A stretch of DNA of 59,467 nucleotides from Flammeovirgaceae bacterium UBA5008 (GCA_002398365.1 DGYK01000011.1:162965-222431), one strand, 5' to 3'. Shown: positions 34,081-43,761, numbered from the stretch's first letter. Notes: generated by a model from the sequence alone, not told the origin. A program made the numbers and translations.

Positions 34081-35004
34081 TTGGATAAGCTCACTTTTGT
34101 TGTTGAAGTTGTCGATCAGCAAAGTCCCGATGAAGGGACTTTTTTATTTAATCGCGCAAGCCATCTCCGGTTACAATCAGAAAGAGGTTGGCTTACCTAT
34201 AAGGTCATTCGGCAAGGACTGTGCGGGGTGATTCATTTTTATTTTCAAAACGACACTGCGAGAAGTCCCTACCGTGCGCCTTTTGGTTCTTTTGAATTCC
34301 GGCAAAATCTGAACGATGAAGAATTGGATCGATGGTTATCGTTCACCCAATCTGATTTGTTGACGCGCGGTTGTCAACATATTCAAATAAAACATTATCC
34401 TTCGGCTTTTGCGCCCGAGACCACACGTTTGGTAAAACAGGTGCTGACTTCCCATCGTTTTCAAATTTACGAAGAGACAACAAGTATTATTTCGGTCACT
34501 CAAAGTTCGTTCGAAACGAAGCTCACTGTATCGAAGCGACAGAAACTCAAAAAATGTTTAGCGCGTTTTTCTTTTGCTCAATTGGAACTCAATCATCTGG
34601 AGAAGATTTATGCTTTTATAGCAGATTCACGAAAGGTTAAGGGATATCAGCTATCGATGAGTTGGAGTGACATGCAGCAAACGGTAGAAAAACTACCTCA
34701 AAATTTTTTACTTTTTTCGGTGGAAGAAGATCATCAGCTAGTCGCGGCTGCTATTTGCATTCAGGTGAGTGATTCGATTTTGTACACTTTCTATTATGCC
34801 CATGCTGCTGCTTTTGATAAACTAAGTCCGGTTACTCAGTTGTTGCAGGGAATCTATGAGTACGCGCAAAGTCATTCTATTAAACTTATTGATTTAGGTA
34901 CATCACAAGTAGATGGAATATTAAATCCATCGTTGCTCCATTTCAAAAAGAGTGTCGGTGGAAAGTCATCGGCCAAGTATACCTTTACTAAACAAATCGC
35001 ATGA
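34081..35004 (+). CDS. GNAT/FemAB-like acyltransferase
   Basis: The start is the TTG at 34081, 2 nt after the DUF962 stop; no in-frame ATG occurs for about 200 codons, so TTG with translational coupling is the best choice. The 307-residue product has two halves. The second has the GNAT/FemAB pattern LPQNFLLFSVEEDHQLVAAA, then TFYYAHAAAFDKLSPVTQLL and LIDLGTSQVDGILN. FemAB-like enzymes transfer acyl or aminoacyl groups. The adjacent glycosyltransferase (4-nt overlap) suggests a role in polysaccharide or envelope modification. Confidence 0.75.
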   Translation: MDKLTFVVEVVDQQSPDEGTFLFNRASHLRLQSERGWLTYKVIRQGLCGVIHFYFQNDTARSPYRAPFGSFEFRQNLNDEELDRWLSFTQSDLLTRGCQHIQIKHYPSAFAPETTRLVKQVLTSHRFQIYEETTSIISVTQSSFETKLTVSKRQKLKKCLARFSFAQLELNHLEKIYAFIADSRKVKGYQLSMSWSDMQQTVEKLPQNFLLFSVEEDHQLVAAAICIQVSDSILYTFYYAHAAAFDKLSPVTQLLQGIYEYAQSHSIKLIDLGTSQVDGILNPSLLHFKKSVGGKSSAKYTFTKQIA

Positions 35005-35867
35005 AGCAGCCGCTGGTTACGGTGATGTGTTTGTGTTACAACCACGCTCAGTTTGTGCGCGAGGCAATCGAGTCTGTGTTTCAACAAACCTACCAGCCGA
35101 TCGAACTTATTGTGATGGATGATGGAAGCACCGATAACAGTGTTCAGATTATTGAACAATCTTTAATAGGTAAAGAGAATGTACAGTTCATTCGTCATGA
35201 TGTGAACAAAGGCTATACGAAAACATTGAATGAAGCCGTGGCTCTATCCAAAGGCGAATGGTTAATTGATTTGGCTGCCGATGATGTGTTGCTGCCAGAA
35301 CGCGTAGCAGAGGGAATTCGCTTGACAAACGAACGGAAAGAGTGCAGTATCCATTTTTCAGATGCGGAAATAATTAACCAAAACGGACAGATGATTGGAA
35401 AGCACTCAGATCGGTTTCCGCATACGTCAATTCCACAGGGTGACATTTATAGAGCCCTCATTCATCGTTATTTTCTTTTATCTCCCACGTTGATGTTCCG
35501 TAAAGAAGTGATCGATAAAATAGGAGGGTATGATGAGGACATGGCCTTTGAGGATTTCGATTTTTTAATGCGTGCTTCTCGTCAGTTTTTGTTTTGTTAT
35601 TCTCCCATTCCGCTGATCCGTAAAAGATTGGTGCATGGATCGATGTCAGAAAAACAATTTAAGCGAGCTAGTCCGCAGCGCTGGAGTACGTTGCATGTGT
35701 GTAAAAAAAATGCTCGCATGAATCGATCTGTCTCCGAACATAGAGCACTCCAGGCACGGATACGTTACGAAATAAGAGTGTCTCTTCAACTTTTGGATTT
35801 TAAGTTAGCTTTCGCCTTTACTCGACTTTACTTTCGGTTATCCTCACCGGCAACCATGCTGAGATAA
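35001..35867 (+). CDS. family 2 glycosyltransferase
   Basis: The 288-residue product has the GT-A pattern VTVMCLCYNHAQFVREAIES, metal-binding DxD region VMDDGSTDNS and LIDLAADDVLLPERV, plus a later ED pair in YDEDMAFEDFDFLMRAS. It uses a nucleotide sugar to elongate surface glycans. ATG overlaps the previous stop (ATGA). Its 3' end overlaps the convergent rsgA gene by 40 nt. Confidence 0.93.
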   Translation: MKQPLVTVMCLCYNHAQFVREAIESVFQQTYQPIELIVMDDGSTDNSVQIIEQSLIGKENVQFIRHDVNKGYTKTLNEAVALSKGEWLIDLAADDVLLPERVAEGIRLTNERKECSIHFSDAEIINQNGQMIGKHSDRFPHTSIPQGDIYRALIHRYFLLSPTLMFRKEVIDKIGGYDEDMAFEDFDFLMRASRQFLFCYSPIPLIRKRLVHGSMSEKQFKRASPQRWSTLHVCKKNARMNRSVSEHRALQARIRYEIRVSLQLLDFKLAFAFTRLYFRLSSPATMLR

Positions 35868-36742
35868 CTGTTAAATCGACTTTCTGAAATTCTGTCTTCT
35901 TCCACCGCCTGACGAACAGCACAACCTGGCTCTTGCAAATGCAGACATTTGGAACTGAATTTACAATTCAAGCGAATTTCACGCATCTCCACAAAGTAAT
36001 CTGAAATTTCCTGCGGTGTCATATCCACAAGCCCCCATTCTTTGACTCCGGGTGTATCAATGATCGAAGTGGTTTCATCCAACGAAAACATTTCAGCAAA
36101 TGTCGTTGTGTGAGTTCCCTTTTGTGAGAAATCGGATATAGATCCGGTGGCTCGATCAAGATGAGGTGCAATTTTATTGAGGAGGGTGGATTTCCCTACA
36201 CCCGAGTGGCCTGCCATCAATGTTACTTTGTCATTGAGCAATTGACGGATTTTATCAATTGAATCGGTTAGGGCTGAAATGCGAACGGAAGGTATTCCCA
36301 ACGATTGATACAGTTTGACCAACTCATGCGTTTCTTCTTTTTCTTCATCAGACAACAAATCCTCTTTATTAAAAATGATGACCTGAGGAATGCCGTAGGC
36401 TTCGGCCGATATAATGAAGCGATCGATAAACCCCATGGAGGTGCGCGGTTGTTTGAGGGTAACCACCAGCATCGCCTGATCGATGTTCGCTGCCAGTATC
36501 TGAGAGTGACTACTTTTCTTAACGGCTTGTCGTAGGAGATGATTTTTTCGTGGTAGGATGGAATGAATGACACCATTTGTGCCTTCTTCATCCAATTCAA
36601 CAAAATCTCCCACTGCCACGGGGTTGGTTTCTTTGATTCCTTCCAGTCGAATTTTTCCTTTCATTCGGCAATTGATCGTTTTACCCGTATCTACACGAAC
36701 TTCATACCACGAACCGGTAGATTTAACCACAGTGCCTTTCAT
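35828..36742 (-). CDS. rsgA: ribosome small subunit-dependent GTPase RsgA
   Basis: The 304-residue product has an N-terminal OB fold, then a circularly permuted GTPase domain (G4 IIFNKEDL, G1 MAGHSGVGKSTLLNKI, G3 DTPGV) and a C-terminal zinc-binding motif with Cys/His (LNCKFSSKCLHLQEPGC). It helps late maturation of the 30S ribosomal subunit. It lies 37 nt downstream of waaA in the same direction. Confidence 0.96.
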   Translation of the reverse strand: MKGTVVKSTGSWYEVRVDTGKTINCRMKGKIRLEGIKETNPVAVGDFVELDEEGTNGVIHSILPRKNHLLRQAVKKSSHSQILAANIDQAMLVVTLKQPRTSMGFIDRFIISAEAYGIPQVIIFNKEDLLSDEEKEETHELVKLYQSLGIPSVRISALTDSIDKIRQLLNDKVTLMAGHSGVGKSTLLNKIAPHLDRATGSISDFSQKGTHTTTFAEMFSLDETTSIIDTPGVKEWGLVDMTPQEISDYFVEMREIRLNCKFSSKCLHLQEPGCAVRQAVEEDRISESRFNSYLSMVAGEDNRK

Positions 36743-36779
36743 AGGTTTATGGTTTCAGGTAAGGCATTTTGTACATGCT

Positions 36780-38027
36780 TCATAAGACTGGAATGAGTTT
36801 GGTACAATAGTCAACAATCTTCTTGGTAGCACCTAAATTTTCTTGCACATATGCACGTGTTACTTCACAAGCTAGCAGGAAATTTTCCGGGCGGTTGTTA
36901 AGGGACTCATACTTTTGGCGAAGCTCTGTATATCCACTCACTTCAAAAGCTCCGCCTCGCATAATTAGGTCAGTAGCTTCTTGAAATTTTTTGTAGTTTT
37001 TATTACCAAAGAAAATTGGAAGGCCATAGCAGGCTGCTTCCAGAATATTGTGGAGACCATCGCCAAAGGCGCCACCCACATAGGCAAACTCTCCATAGCG
37101 GTACAACCGTGAAAGCATGCCGATATTATCTACAATAAGCACATCAAAGTCTTCTACGCCTTCTTTCGCTTGTGAATAGCGAATCGTTTTAGCTGAAATA
37201 CTTTTTTCAATGTAAGTGATGAAGGCTTCTGAAATCTCGTGAGGAGCAATGATAAACTTGAGCTGCTGGTAGTGATCATTGATAAATGGGCTCAAGACAT
37301 CCATATCATCTTTCCAACAACTTCCTGCCACCAACACCTTTTGATTGTTTTTGAATTGTGCCGCTAATTCGATGGCTGCCCCTGCTTGCGTAATTTGATG
37401 AACCCGATCAAATCGCGTATCGCCTGCAACGGTAGAGGGAATATTTAGTTTTTTGAGTAACTCTTGCGTTTCGATGTTTTGGGTAAAGAAATAATGAAAG
37501 TTGTGCAGCGTCTTCCGGAAAATAGATCCATACCACTTGAAGAAAGCCTGATCCGGTCGCAGAATACAGGAAGCTGAAATTAATGGGATCGATCTGTTTT
37601 TTAATGACTGCGAGTAGTTATACCAAAATTCATATTTGATAAAGATGGCCAAAACTGGTTTCGTAATTTCCACAAACCGTCTGGCATTCGCGGGGGTATC
37701 CCAGGGCAAGTAGAAAATGAAATCAGCTTGTGAATAATCTTTCTTATTCTCATAACCGGAGGGAGAAAAGAAAGTAAGTAAAATCTTGTGATGTGGAAAA
37801 GCGGGTCGCAGGGCTTCAATGATAGGCCGACCCTGCTCAAATTCTCCAAGTGAGGCGCAATGGATCCAAATAACAGGCGATTGTTGTGAAGTAAAGGATG
37901 CAGCTAATCGGGTAAAAATATTTTTTCGACCGCTTACAAATAGCTTCGCTTTTGCATTAAGCATAGATGCTAACGCATAAATGCCAGCCAAAATATGAAT
38001 GGAGAAGTTGTAAAAGAATTGGCCCAT
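36780..38027 (-). CDS. waaA: 3-deoxy-D-manno-octulosonic acid transferase
   Basis: The 415-residue product has an N-terminal membrane anchor, HCASLGEFEQGRPIIEAL of the Kdo transferase N-domain, and the C-terminal GT-B region VAGSCWKDD, then YVGGAFGDGLHNILEAACYG. It adds Kdo to lipid IVA at the cytoplasmic face of the inner membrane, the step after lipid A assembly by the Lpx enzymes encoded at 54-57 kb. It heads a unit with rsgA. Confidence 0.95.
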   Translation of the reverse strand: MGQFFYNFSIHILAGIYALASMLNAKAKLFVSGRKNIFTRLAASFTSQQSPVIWIHCASLGEFEQGRPIIEALRPAFPHHKILLTFFSPSGYENKKDYSQADFIFYLPWDTPANARRFVEITKPVLAIFIKYEFWYNYSQSLKNRSIPLISASCILRPDQAFFKWYGSIFRKTLHNFHYFFTQNIETQELLKKLNIPSTVAGDTRFDRVHQITQAGAAIELAAQFKNNQKVLVAGSCWKDDMDVLSPFINDHYQQLKFIIAPHEISEAFITYIEKSISAKTIRYSQAKEGVEDFDVLIVDNIGMLSRLYRYGEFAYVGGAFGDGLHNILEAACYGLPIFFGNKNYKKFQEATDLIMRGGAFEVSGYTELRQKYESLNNRPENFLLACEVTRAYVQENLGATKKIVDYCTKLIPVL

Positions 38028-38136
38028 AAAACAACATGCAAATTATTGGTAAAAATTGATTTATTTTGAATTTATACTGGAATATTGAATCCAAATTATG
38101 TCTGTTTCTTAATACCTAAAATTGTAATCCCCAACT

Positions 38137-39144
38137 ATGAAAAAAGTATTATTTTTTTTGATGATGGTAAGTACCATCTCTTTGTTCGCGCAAGATGATA
38201 TTGATAATTTGATTAAAGGATCCAAAGCAGATGCAAATTATCTTGTTAGCGGTTACGCTATGCCTGCCTTAAATGCAGTAAGCATTGGCCTAAACCAAGG
38301 TTGGTATAATACGGCAGCGCCACACAAGCTATTTGGATTTGACTTAACGCTTACCATGTCACCCGTTTTCTTATCCAGTTCTGACTTAAAATATATGGTC
38401 AACAATGCTAACTTGACAAATGTAAAGTTGGTGGCCGTAGGCTCAACCCCTGTAGCTCCAACAGGTTCAGCAGAGGTTCCTACCGTGTTCGGAAATGATA
38501 TTAAACCTCAATATCAAGGTTATGTTAATGGGATTCCTTCGGGTGCACCATTCGAAGGTGCTCCGGGTTTGAACTTAGATGTACCTTTAGTAGGTACTGC
38601 CTCACCTATGGCTATGATTCAACTGGGACTGGGTTTACCGAAAGGGACAGACTTAAAATTGCGATTTTTTCCAAGTACTAAAGTTGGTGATGGCGGAAGT
38701 GTAAGTATGTTTGGTATAGGTGTAATGCATGATGTGAAACAATATATCCCCGGAGTTAAATCGTTGCCTTTTGATCTCTCTGGTTTCTTTGGCTATACTT
38801 CATTAAAAATGGATGTTGGGCTAGATTCGAGTGACCCAGGAAAGAAAGCCATCTTCGAGACTACGGCTATGACATTGCAAGGATTGATCTCAAAGAAAAT
38901 CTCGGTTCTCACTCTTTATGGATCAGTTGGCTACAACTTCAACAGTTCATCATTAGCTGTAAAAGGTACTTATACTACTAATTCCGCAACTCTTGTTGAC
39001 CCAATTGATATTAGCGGAAGTCCTTCAGGTGCAAGATTAACAGCTGGTTTGCGATTGAAGTTTGCTATCTTCACGTTCCATGGTGATTATACTCTACAGA
39101 AATACAATTCACTTAGTGTAGGTTTTGGCTTTAATGTGAGATAA
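38137..39144 (+). CDS. DUF6588 family outer-membrane-type protein
   Basis: The 335-residue product has a signal peptide (VLFFLMMVSTISLFAQ) and a beta-rich sequence with GLTAGLRLKF-like and FHGDYTLQKYNSLSVGFGFNVR strands at the C-terminus, suggesting a beta-barrel. It matches DUF6588 features in Bacteroidota. The function is unknown. It ends before a strong terminator. Confidence 0.8.
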   Translation: MKKVLFFLMMVSTISLFAQDDIDNLIKGSKADANYLVSGYAMPALNAVSIGLNQGWYNTAAPHKLFGFDLTLTMSPVFLSSSDLKYMVNNANLTNVKLVAVGSTPVAPTGSAEVPTVFGNDIKPQYQGYVNGIPSGAPFEGAPGLNLDVPLVGTASPMAMIQLGLGLPKGTDLKLRFFPSTKVGDGGSVSMFGIGVMHDVKQYIPGVKSLPFDLSGFFGYTSLKMDVGLDSSDPGKKAIFETTAMTLQGLISKKISVLTLYGSVGYNFNSSSLAVKGTYTTNSATLVDPIDISGSPSGARLTAGLRLKFAIFTFHGDYTLQKYNSLSVGFGFNVR

Positions 39145-39168
39145 TTTACTCCTTATAATGAAAAAAGA

Positions 39169-39194
39169 GCCCTGCGTTTTGCGGGGCTTTTTTT
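39169..39194. terminator. bidirectional Rho-independent terminator
   Basis: The stem GCCCTGC pairs with GCGGGGC (one wobble) around GTTTT, followed by seven T. A run of A just upstream makes it usable on the minus strand too. It serves the DUF6588 gene and the convergent NUDIX gene. Confidence 0.85.
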
Positions 39195-39199
39195 GTTTT

Positions 39200-39970
39200 T
39201 TAGATCCCGAATGAAAGTCCCTGCTTTAAAGCTCTTTGGTATTTCTTCTTATCGAATTTATAAAAAAATGGAGCTTTATGTGCACCACCTTGTTTCCGTT
39301 CATTCAAGCGCGTGAGAATACCCAGCGACAGCATTTTCTTTTGAAAGTTTCGCCTGTCCAATTTCTCATCCAGAATGGTCTCATACAAACTTTGCAATTC
39401 CGGCATCGTAAACTTGGCAGGCAATAAGTTAAACCCAACCGGAAAATCGTTCAATTGAAGGCGCAACGACTCCAGCGCTTTTTCGATGATGAGATTATGA
39501 TCCAAAATCAACTCGGGCACCTCTGATATTTCGCGCCAACTACAAGAACGTGAAAATGAATCGGGAGTCGGAGTTACTTTCGAATGCTCGACCAGCGCCC
39601 AATACCCAATGGTCACAAAACGATCCATCAGCCAGCTTTTGGGATTGCTCCCTTTCGGTGGATTAATGCCATGTTTTTTTCGGTCACGATTGGGATCGCC
39701 AAACGTGTGAAACTGTTGCAAGTGTATTTTTTCTAAACCTGTTCGTTTCAAAAGAATGGTAGTAGCCGCCTGATCAATATCCTCATCTTTTAAAATAAAT
39801 CCACCCGGAAGACTCCACCGCAACGAATCTTTCCATTCCAGTAAAAGCACTTTTAACTGGTTATCATGAAATCCGAAGATGACACAATCAATTGAAATGT
39901 GCGGCAGAAAGTAAGAATCACCACGCTCGTAGAATTCTTCTGGGGATAATGAATAAGGATCCTTGGTCAT
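39200..39970 (-). CDS. NUDIX-fold transcription regulator, NrtR/AraR-like
   Basis: Start set at ATG 39970 (an upstream TTG at 39979 is less likely). The 256-residue product has an N-terminal NUDIX fold (SIDCVIFGFHDNQLKVLLLE). Its catalytic box is degenerate: LPGGFILKDEDIDQAA is followed by TTILLKRTGL without the conserved RExxEE glutamates. A C-terminal winged-helix-like part (MPELQSLYETILDEKLDRRN, then LGILTRLNERKQGG) follows. This is the build of NrtR-type repressors, which in Bacteroidota also include sugar regulators such as AraR. It is divergent from the GH3 gene with a palindromic site between them. Confidence 0.85.
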   Translation of the reverse strand: MTKDPYSLSPEEFYERGDSYFLPHISIDCVIFGFHDNQLKVLLLEWKDSLRWSLPGGFILKDEDIDQAATTILLKRTGLEKIHLQQFHTFGDPNRDRKKHGINPPKGSNPKSWLMDRFVTIGYWALVEHSKVTPTPDSFSRSCSWREISEVPELILDHNLIIEKALESLRLQLNDFPVGFNLLPAKFTMPELQSLYETILDEKLDRRNFQKKMLSLGILTRLNERKQGGAHKAPFFYKFDKKKYQRALKQGLSFGI

Positions 39971-40024
39971 AATCGGCAATATAAAAAAGGATCGGCTATT
40001 TTAATATTCAACGTTTTTCTTATC

Positions 40025-40045
40025 ATTGTGTAAGATTAACACAAT
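40025..40045. promoter_or_regulatory. palindromic operator candidate between NUDIX regulator and GH3
   Basis: Perfect 7-bp arms ATTGTGT and ACACAAT with a 7-nt spacer, ending 6 nt before the GH3 start codon. The place between a divergent regulator and its likely target, and the two-fold symmetry, fit a binding site for the regulator. Confidence 0.55.
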
Positions 40046-40051
40046 AAAACC

Positions 40052-41956
40052 ATGAATAACCAACTGAATAAACAAATCACGTTGGCCCTTCTTTTAGGCG
40101 GAGTGGGGTCTATGGCGCTGATGAGCTGGATCGTTTCTACGCCATTCAATTATCGAGATCTCAATAAAAATGGTAGGATGGATGTGTATGAAGATGCTTC
40201 GCAGCCAGTCGAGGCACGTGTCAATGATGTATTGGCGCAGATGAATTTAGAAGAGAAAGCTGGTATGATGTTTATCAGTGGTACTCGCATCAATGACGAT
40301 GGTTCATTGGATGATATTCCCGGCAAAGGAATGTTCGCGCGCATGCCGCAGGCGAATAAGCTGATTGAGGAAAAGAAAATTACGCATGTCAATATTTGGG
40401 CAGCGCCTCCTACGCGACCTCTTGCCATTTGGAATAACAACGTACAAAAGGCAGCGGAAAACTCCCGATTAGGAATTCCAATTTCGATTGCTTCCGATCC
40501 GCGACACTATTTCAGTAACAATATCTTTGCGATGGCTGCCAATGATTTTTCGCAGTGGCCCGAGCAATTGGGTTTTGCTGCTATTGACGATGAAAAACTG
40601 ATGCGTCAGTTTGGTGACATCGCACGGCAGGAATATTTAGCGGTGGGTATTCGCGTGGCACTACACCCCATGGCCGATTTAGCTACGGAACCTCGCTGGC
40701 CTCGCATCAGCGGCACGTTTGGGGAAGATGCCAAACTTTCTGCCCGAATGGTCAAGGCATACATACTCGGTTTTCAGGGTGAGAAATTAGGAGCTACCGG
40801 TGTTGCAACCATGACGAAACATTTCTCGGGAGGTGGCCCTCAAAAGGAAGGCCTCGACTCGCACTTTGAGTTTCACAAAGGTCAGGTGTACCCCGGAAAT
40901 AACTTCAATTATCATTTGATTCCGTTTGAAGCAGCGTTCGAAGCAAAGACCGCATCTATCATGCCCTACTATGGAATTCCAATGGATCAGAGCACTGAGA
41001 ATGTAGGCTTTGGATTTAACAAAGACATGATCACCAAATTGCTCCGCGAAAAATACAAATACGATGGCGTGGTTTGCACCGACTGGGGGTTGATTACCGA
41101 TGTGAACATGGGTGTTGCGGTATGGCCTGCTCGTGCCTGGGGTGTAGAGTCGCTCGGTGAAGTGGAACGTGTGAAAAAGGTAATCGATGCCGGTTGCGAT
41201 CAGTTTGGGGGCGAGAGTAGACCCGAATTAATTGTGCAACTGGTGAAGGAAGGAAAGATCAGCGAAGCACGTATTGATCAATCGGTAAGACGATTACTGC
41301 GTCAAAAGTTTGAATTGGGTTTGTTTGATAATCCGTATGTGGATGTTGAGAAGGCCACTCAAACCGTGGGTAAGTCAGAATGGAAAAAATTAGGAGAGGC
41401 CACACAGCGCAGATCATTCACCCTGTTAAATAACGATAAAAATGTATTGCCACTCGCATCGGGTAAACTCAAAATCTTTGTCAAAAATGTAGATCCCAAA
41501 GTAGCTGCGAATTACGGCACGGTAGTCAGCAAACCGGAAGAAGCCGATTTCGCAATTCTGAGATTGTCGGCACCATGGATTCCGGTGGAGACGAAAAATC
41601 CATTTGCACGCGGTTTTCATCATGGCGATTTAGATTTCAAAGGTGCTCAAAAGGACAGCATTATTCAGTTGCTAAAAACTGTTCCCACAATTGTAGATGT
41701 TTATCTTGATCGACCTGCCGTCATTCCTGAAATCAGTAAAGAAGCCCAAGGGCTCTTCGTCAATTTTGGCGCGAGCGATGCAGCATTGCTGGATGTTATT
41801 TTCGGAAAGGCAAAACCGGAGGGGAAATTACCTTTTGAACTTCCTTCATCGATGGAAGCCGTGCGCAATCAGAAAGAAGATGTGCCTTATGATTCCAAAG
41901 ACCCTTTGTACAAGTTTGGTTTCGGATTAAAATATACAGCAGCCAATAAAAATTAA
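40052..41956 (+). CDS. glycoside hydrolase family 3 protein
   Basis: The 634-residue product has an N-terminal membrane or signal-like segment (ALLLGGVGSMALMSWIVS), the GH3 N-domain with the nucleophile region YDGVVCTDWGLITDV, GATGVATMTKHFSGGG and a C-terminal GH3_C domain. GH3 enzymes remove beta-glucosyl or xylosyl residues from oligosaccharides. It is likely periplasmic. It forms a unit with the TIM-barrel gene 8 nt downstream and is probably controlled by the NUDIX-type regulator. Confidence 0.93.
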   Translation: MNNQLNKQITLALLLGGVGSMALMSWIVSTPFNYRDLNKNGRMDVYEDASQPVEARVNDVLAQMNLEEKAGMMFISGTRINDDGSLDDIPGKGMFARMPQANKLIEEKKITHVNIWAAPPTRPLAIWNNNVQKAAENSRLGIPISIASDPRHYFSNNIFAMAANDFSQWPEQLGFAAIDDEKLMRQFGDIARQEYLAVGIRVALHPMADLATEPRWPRISGTFGEDAKLSARMVKAYILGFQGEKLGATGVATMTKHFSGGGPQKEGLDSHFEFHKGQVYPGNNFNYHLIPFEAAFEAKTASIMPYYGIPMDQSTENVGFGFNKDMITKLLREKYKYDGVVCTDWGLITDVNMGVAVWPARAWGVESLGEVERVKKVIDAGCDQFGGESRPELIVQLVKEGKISEARIDQSVRRLLRQKFELGLFDNPYVDVEKATQTVGKSEWKKLGEATQRRSFTLLNNDKNVLPLASGKLKIFVKNVDPKVAANYGTVVSKPEEADFAILRLSAPWIPVETKNPFARGFHHGDLDFKGAQKDSIIQLLKTVPTIVDVYLDRPAVIPEISKEAQGLFVNFGASDAALLDVIFGKAKPEGKLPFELPSSMEAVRNQKEDVPYDSKDPLYKFGFGLKYTAANKN

Positions 41957-41964
41957 AACGCATT

Positions 41965-42879
41965 ATGACAACCAGAAGATATTTCCTACAAAAATCAGCT
42001 TTGGCTATAGGTGGCCTCGCGCTTTCACAAGATTTGTTTGCCAACTTCTTGTCAGCCGCACGCCCGATGGGTTTGCAGTTATTTACATTCTTCAATGAAA
42101 TTGATAATGATGTGCCAGGCACGATTCAAAAAATTGCATCCGTTGGATTTACAGAAATTGAATCCGCATTCAGTAAGAAAGGTGGATTTTACGGAATGAA
42201 GCCGAAGGAGTTTGCCGCGCTTTTGAAGGACAAAGGTTTAACATGGAAGTCGCATCATGTGTTTGGTGCACCGTTTAAATTACCTCCGGGTGCAAAGCCA
42301 CCAACAGGCCCGGATGGAAAACCGATCGTTATTCCACCGATGAAAAACCTGAAAGAGAATGCACAGGAATTGGTAGATGCGGTTGCCGAAGGCGGAGTAC
42401 CTTATTTGGTTTGTGCGAACATACCAATCACCACGTTGGACGATATCAAAAGCTCTGTCGAGGTTTTGAACAAAGCCGGTGAGTTGGCGAAGAAGGCAGG
42501 ACTCACTTTTGCATACCATAATCACGATGCGGAATTCAGGCCGGTAGATGGACAACTTCCGTACGACATCTTTTTGAAGCAAGTAGATACCAGCCTGATG
42601 AAAATGGAATTAGATCTGGCATGGGCGATCAAAGGTGGAAAAGATCCAGTTCAGTTGTTCAATGAAAACCCGGGACGATTCCCGTTATGGCATGTCAAAG
42701 ATTTGTCGGCAGACTATCAAAAGGTAGAATCGGTTGGAAATGGCGTGATTGACTTCAAGAAGATTTTTGCCAATGCATCAACATCGGGCATGAAACATTT
42801 TTTTGTGGAGCATGACATGCCTGCGAATCCACTCGAAAGCATCACAACGAGTTTTGCCAACTTAAAGAAAATAGTTTAA
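41965..42879 (+). CDS. sugar phosphate isomerase/epimerase-like TIM-barrel protein
   Basis: The 304-residue product starts with a twin-arginine-like signal (TTRRYFLQKSALAIGGLALS). An AP-endonuclease-2-type TIM barrel follows, with metal-site residues in FAYHNHDAEF, MELDLAWAIKGG, LWHVKDLS and FFVEHDM. Exported members of this family act on sugars; the exact substrate is unknown. It is tightly linked to the GH3 gene and ends before a strong terminator. Confidence 0.88.
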   Translation: MTTRRYFLQKSALAIGGLALSQDLFANFLSAARPMGLQLFTFFNEIDNDVPGTIQKIASVGFTEIESAFSKKGGFYGMKPKEFAALLKDKGLTWKSHHVFGAPFKLPPGAKPPTGPDGKPIVIPPMKNLKENAQELVDAVAEGGVPYLVCANIPITTLDDIKSSVEVLNKAGELAKKAGLTFAYHNHDAEFRPVDGQLPYDIFLKQVDTSLMKMELDLAWAIKGGKDPVQLFNENPGRFPLWHVKDLSADYQKVESVGNGVIDFKKIFANASTSGMKHFFVEHDMPANPLESITTSFANLKKIV

Positions 42880-42900
42880 CAGGTGTTTAATTTTTGATTC

Positions 42901-42930
42901 AAAAAAAAAGCGGGTTGCCCCGCTTTTTTT
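42901..42930. terminator. bidirectional Rho-independent terminator
   Basis: The stem AGCGGG pairs with CCCGCT around TTGC, with A-run before and T-run after. It ends the GH3 unit on the plus strand and the crotonase gene on the minus strand. Confidence 0.85.
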
Positions 42931-42934
42931 GTTT

Positions 42935-43708
42935 TTATTTTCCCTTGTATTCGGGTTTTCGTTTTTCGATAAATGCTTTCATGCCCTCTTTCTGATCTTC
43001 GCTGGCAAAGGTCAAATAGAAATTCTTTCGCTCATAAGCGAGGCCTTCATCTAATTGCGTTTCAAAGGATCGGTTGATGGCTTCTTTCGCCAATTGCACG
43101 GCCACTGGCGACATCTGTGCGATTTCTTTGGCTAACTGAAGTGCTTCAAATAAATACATTTCTACAGGCACCACCTTATTAACCAATCCATAAAAATGAG
43201 CTTCTTCCGCAGACAGAAATCTTCCCGTAAGGATCAACTCCATTGCTTTGGCTTTACCCACTGCTTTAGTCAGACGCTGTGTTCCACCGGCACCCGGTAT
43301 CGTTCCAATTTTTATTTCCGGTTGACCAAACTTCGCAGTTTCGCTTGCGATGATCATATCACACATCATCGTTAATTCGCAACCACCGCCCAACGCAAAA
43401 CCACTCACGGCCGCGATAATTGGTTTCTTCGTTTTCCGAATCTGATCCCACGTAGTGAATCGATCCATTAAATGCATTTCAACGGCTGTTTTATCGGCCA
43501 TTTCTTTAATGTCGGCTCCGGCCGCAAATGCTTTTTCATTTCCCGTAAGGACAATGGCACGTACCGAATCGTTTTTATCCAACTCTTGAAAAGCAGATAA
43601 TAACTCTGTCATTAATTGATGATTGAGTGCGTTTAATTCTTTCGGGCGATTTAATTCAACGAGTGCAACAAAGGGTTCTTTTTGCTCGGTCACTTTAATG
43701 AAGTCCAT
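42935..43708 (-). CDS. enoyl-CoA hydratase/isomerase (crotonase family)
   Basis: The 257-residue product has the crotonase fold: AFAAGADIKEMADK (oxyanion-hole strand), VSGFALGGGCELTMMCDMII and QPEIKIGTIPGAGGTQRL with Glu residues expected for hydration. It acts in fatty acid beta-oxidation or a related acyl-CoA pathway. No other beta-oxidation gene is adjacent. It has its own promoter motif (43729-43736). Confidence 0.93.
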   Translation of the reverse strand: MDFIKVTEQKEPFVALVELNRPKELNALNHQLMTELLSAFQELDKNDSVRAIVLTGNEKAFAAGADIKEMADKTAVEMHLMDRFTTWDQIRKTKKPIIAAVSGFALGGGCELTMMCDMIIASETAKFGQPEIKIGTIPGAGGTQRLTKAVGKAKAMELILTGRFLSAEEAHFYGLVNKVVPVEMYLFEALQLAKEIAQMSPVAVQLAKEAINRSFETQLDEGLAYERKNFYLTFASEDQKEGMKAFIEKRKPEYKGK

Positions 43709-43728
43709 AGTTGTGGTAGGTTAATCCC

Positions 43729-43736
43729 CAAAGCTA
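43729..43736 (-). promoter_or_regulatory. promoter -7 motif for crotonase gene
   Basis: On the minus strand TAGCTTTG fits TAnnTTTG, about 20 nt before the crotonase start. It lies downstream of the minus-strand terminator at 43762-43795, so the gene should have its own transcript. Confidence 0.5.
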
Positions 43737-43761
43737 AACAATACTTGAAAAAGTTTGCCAT

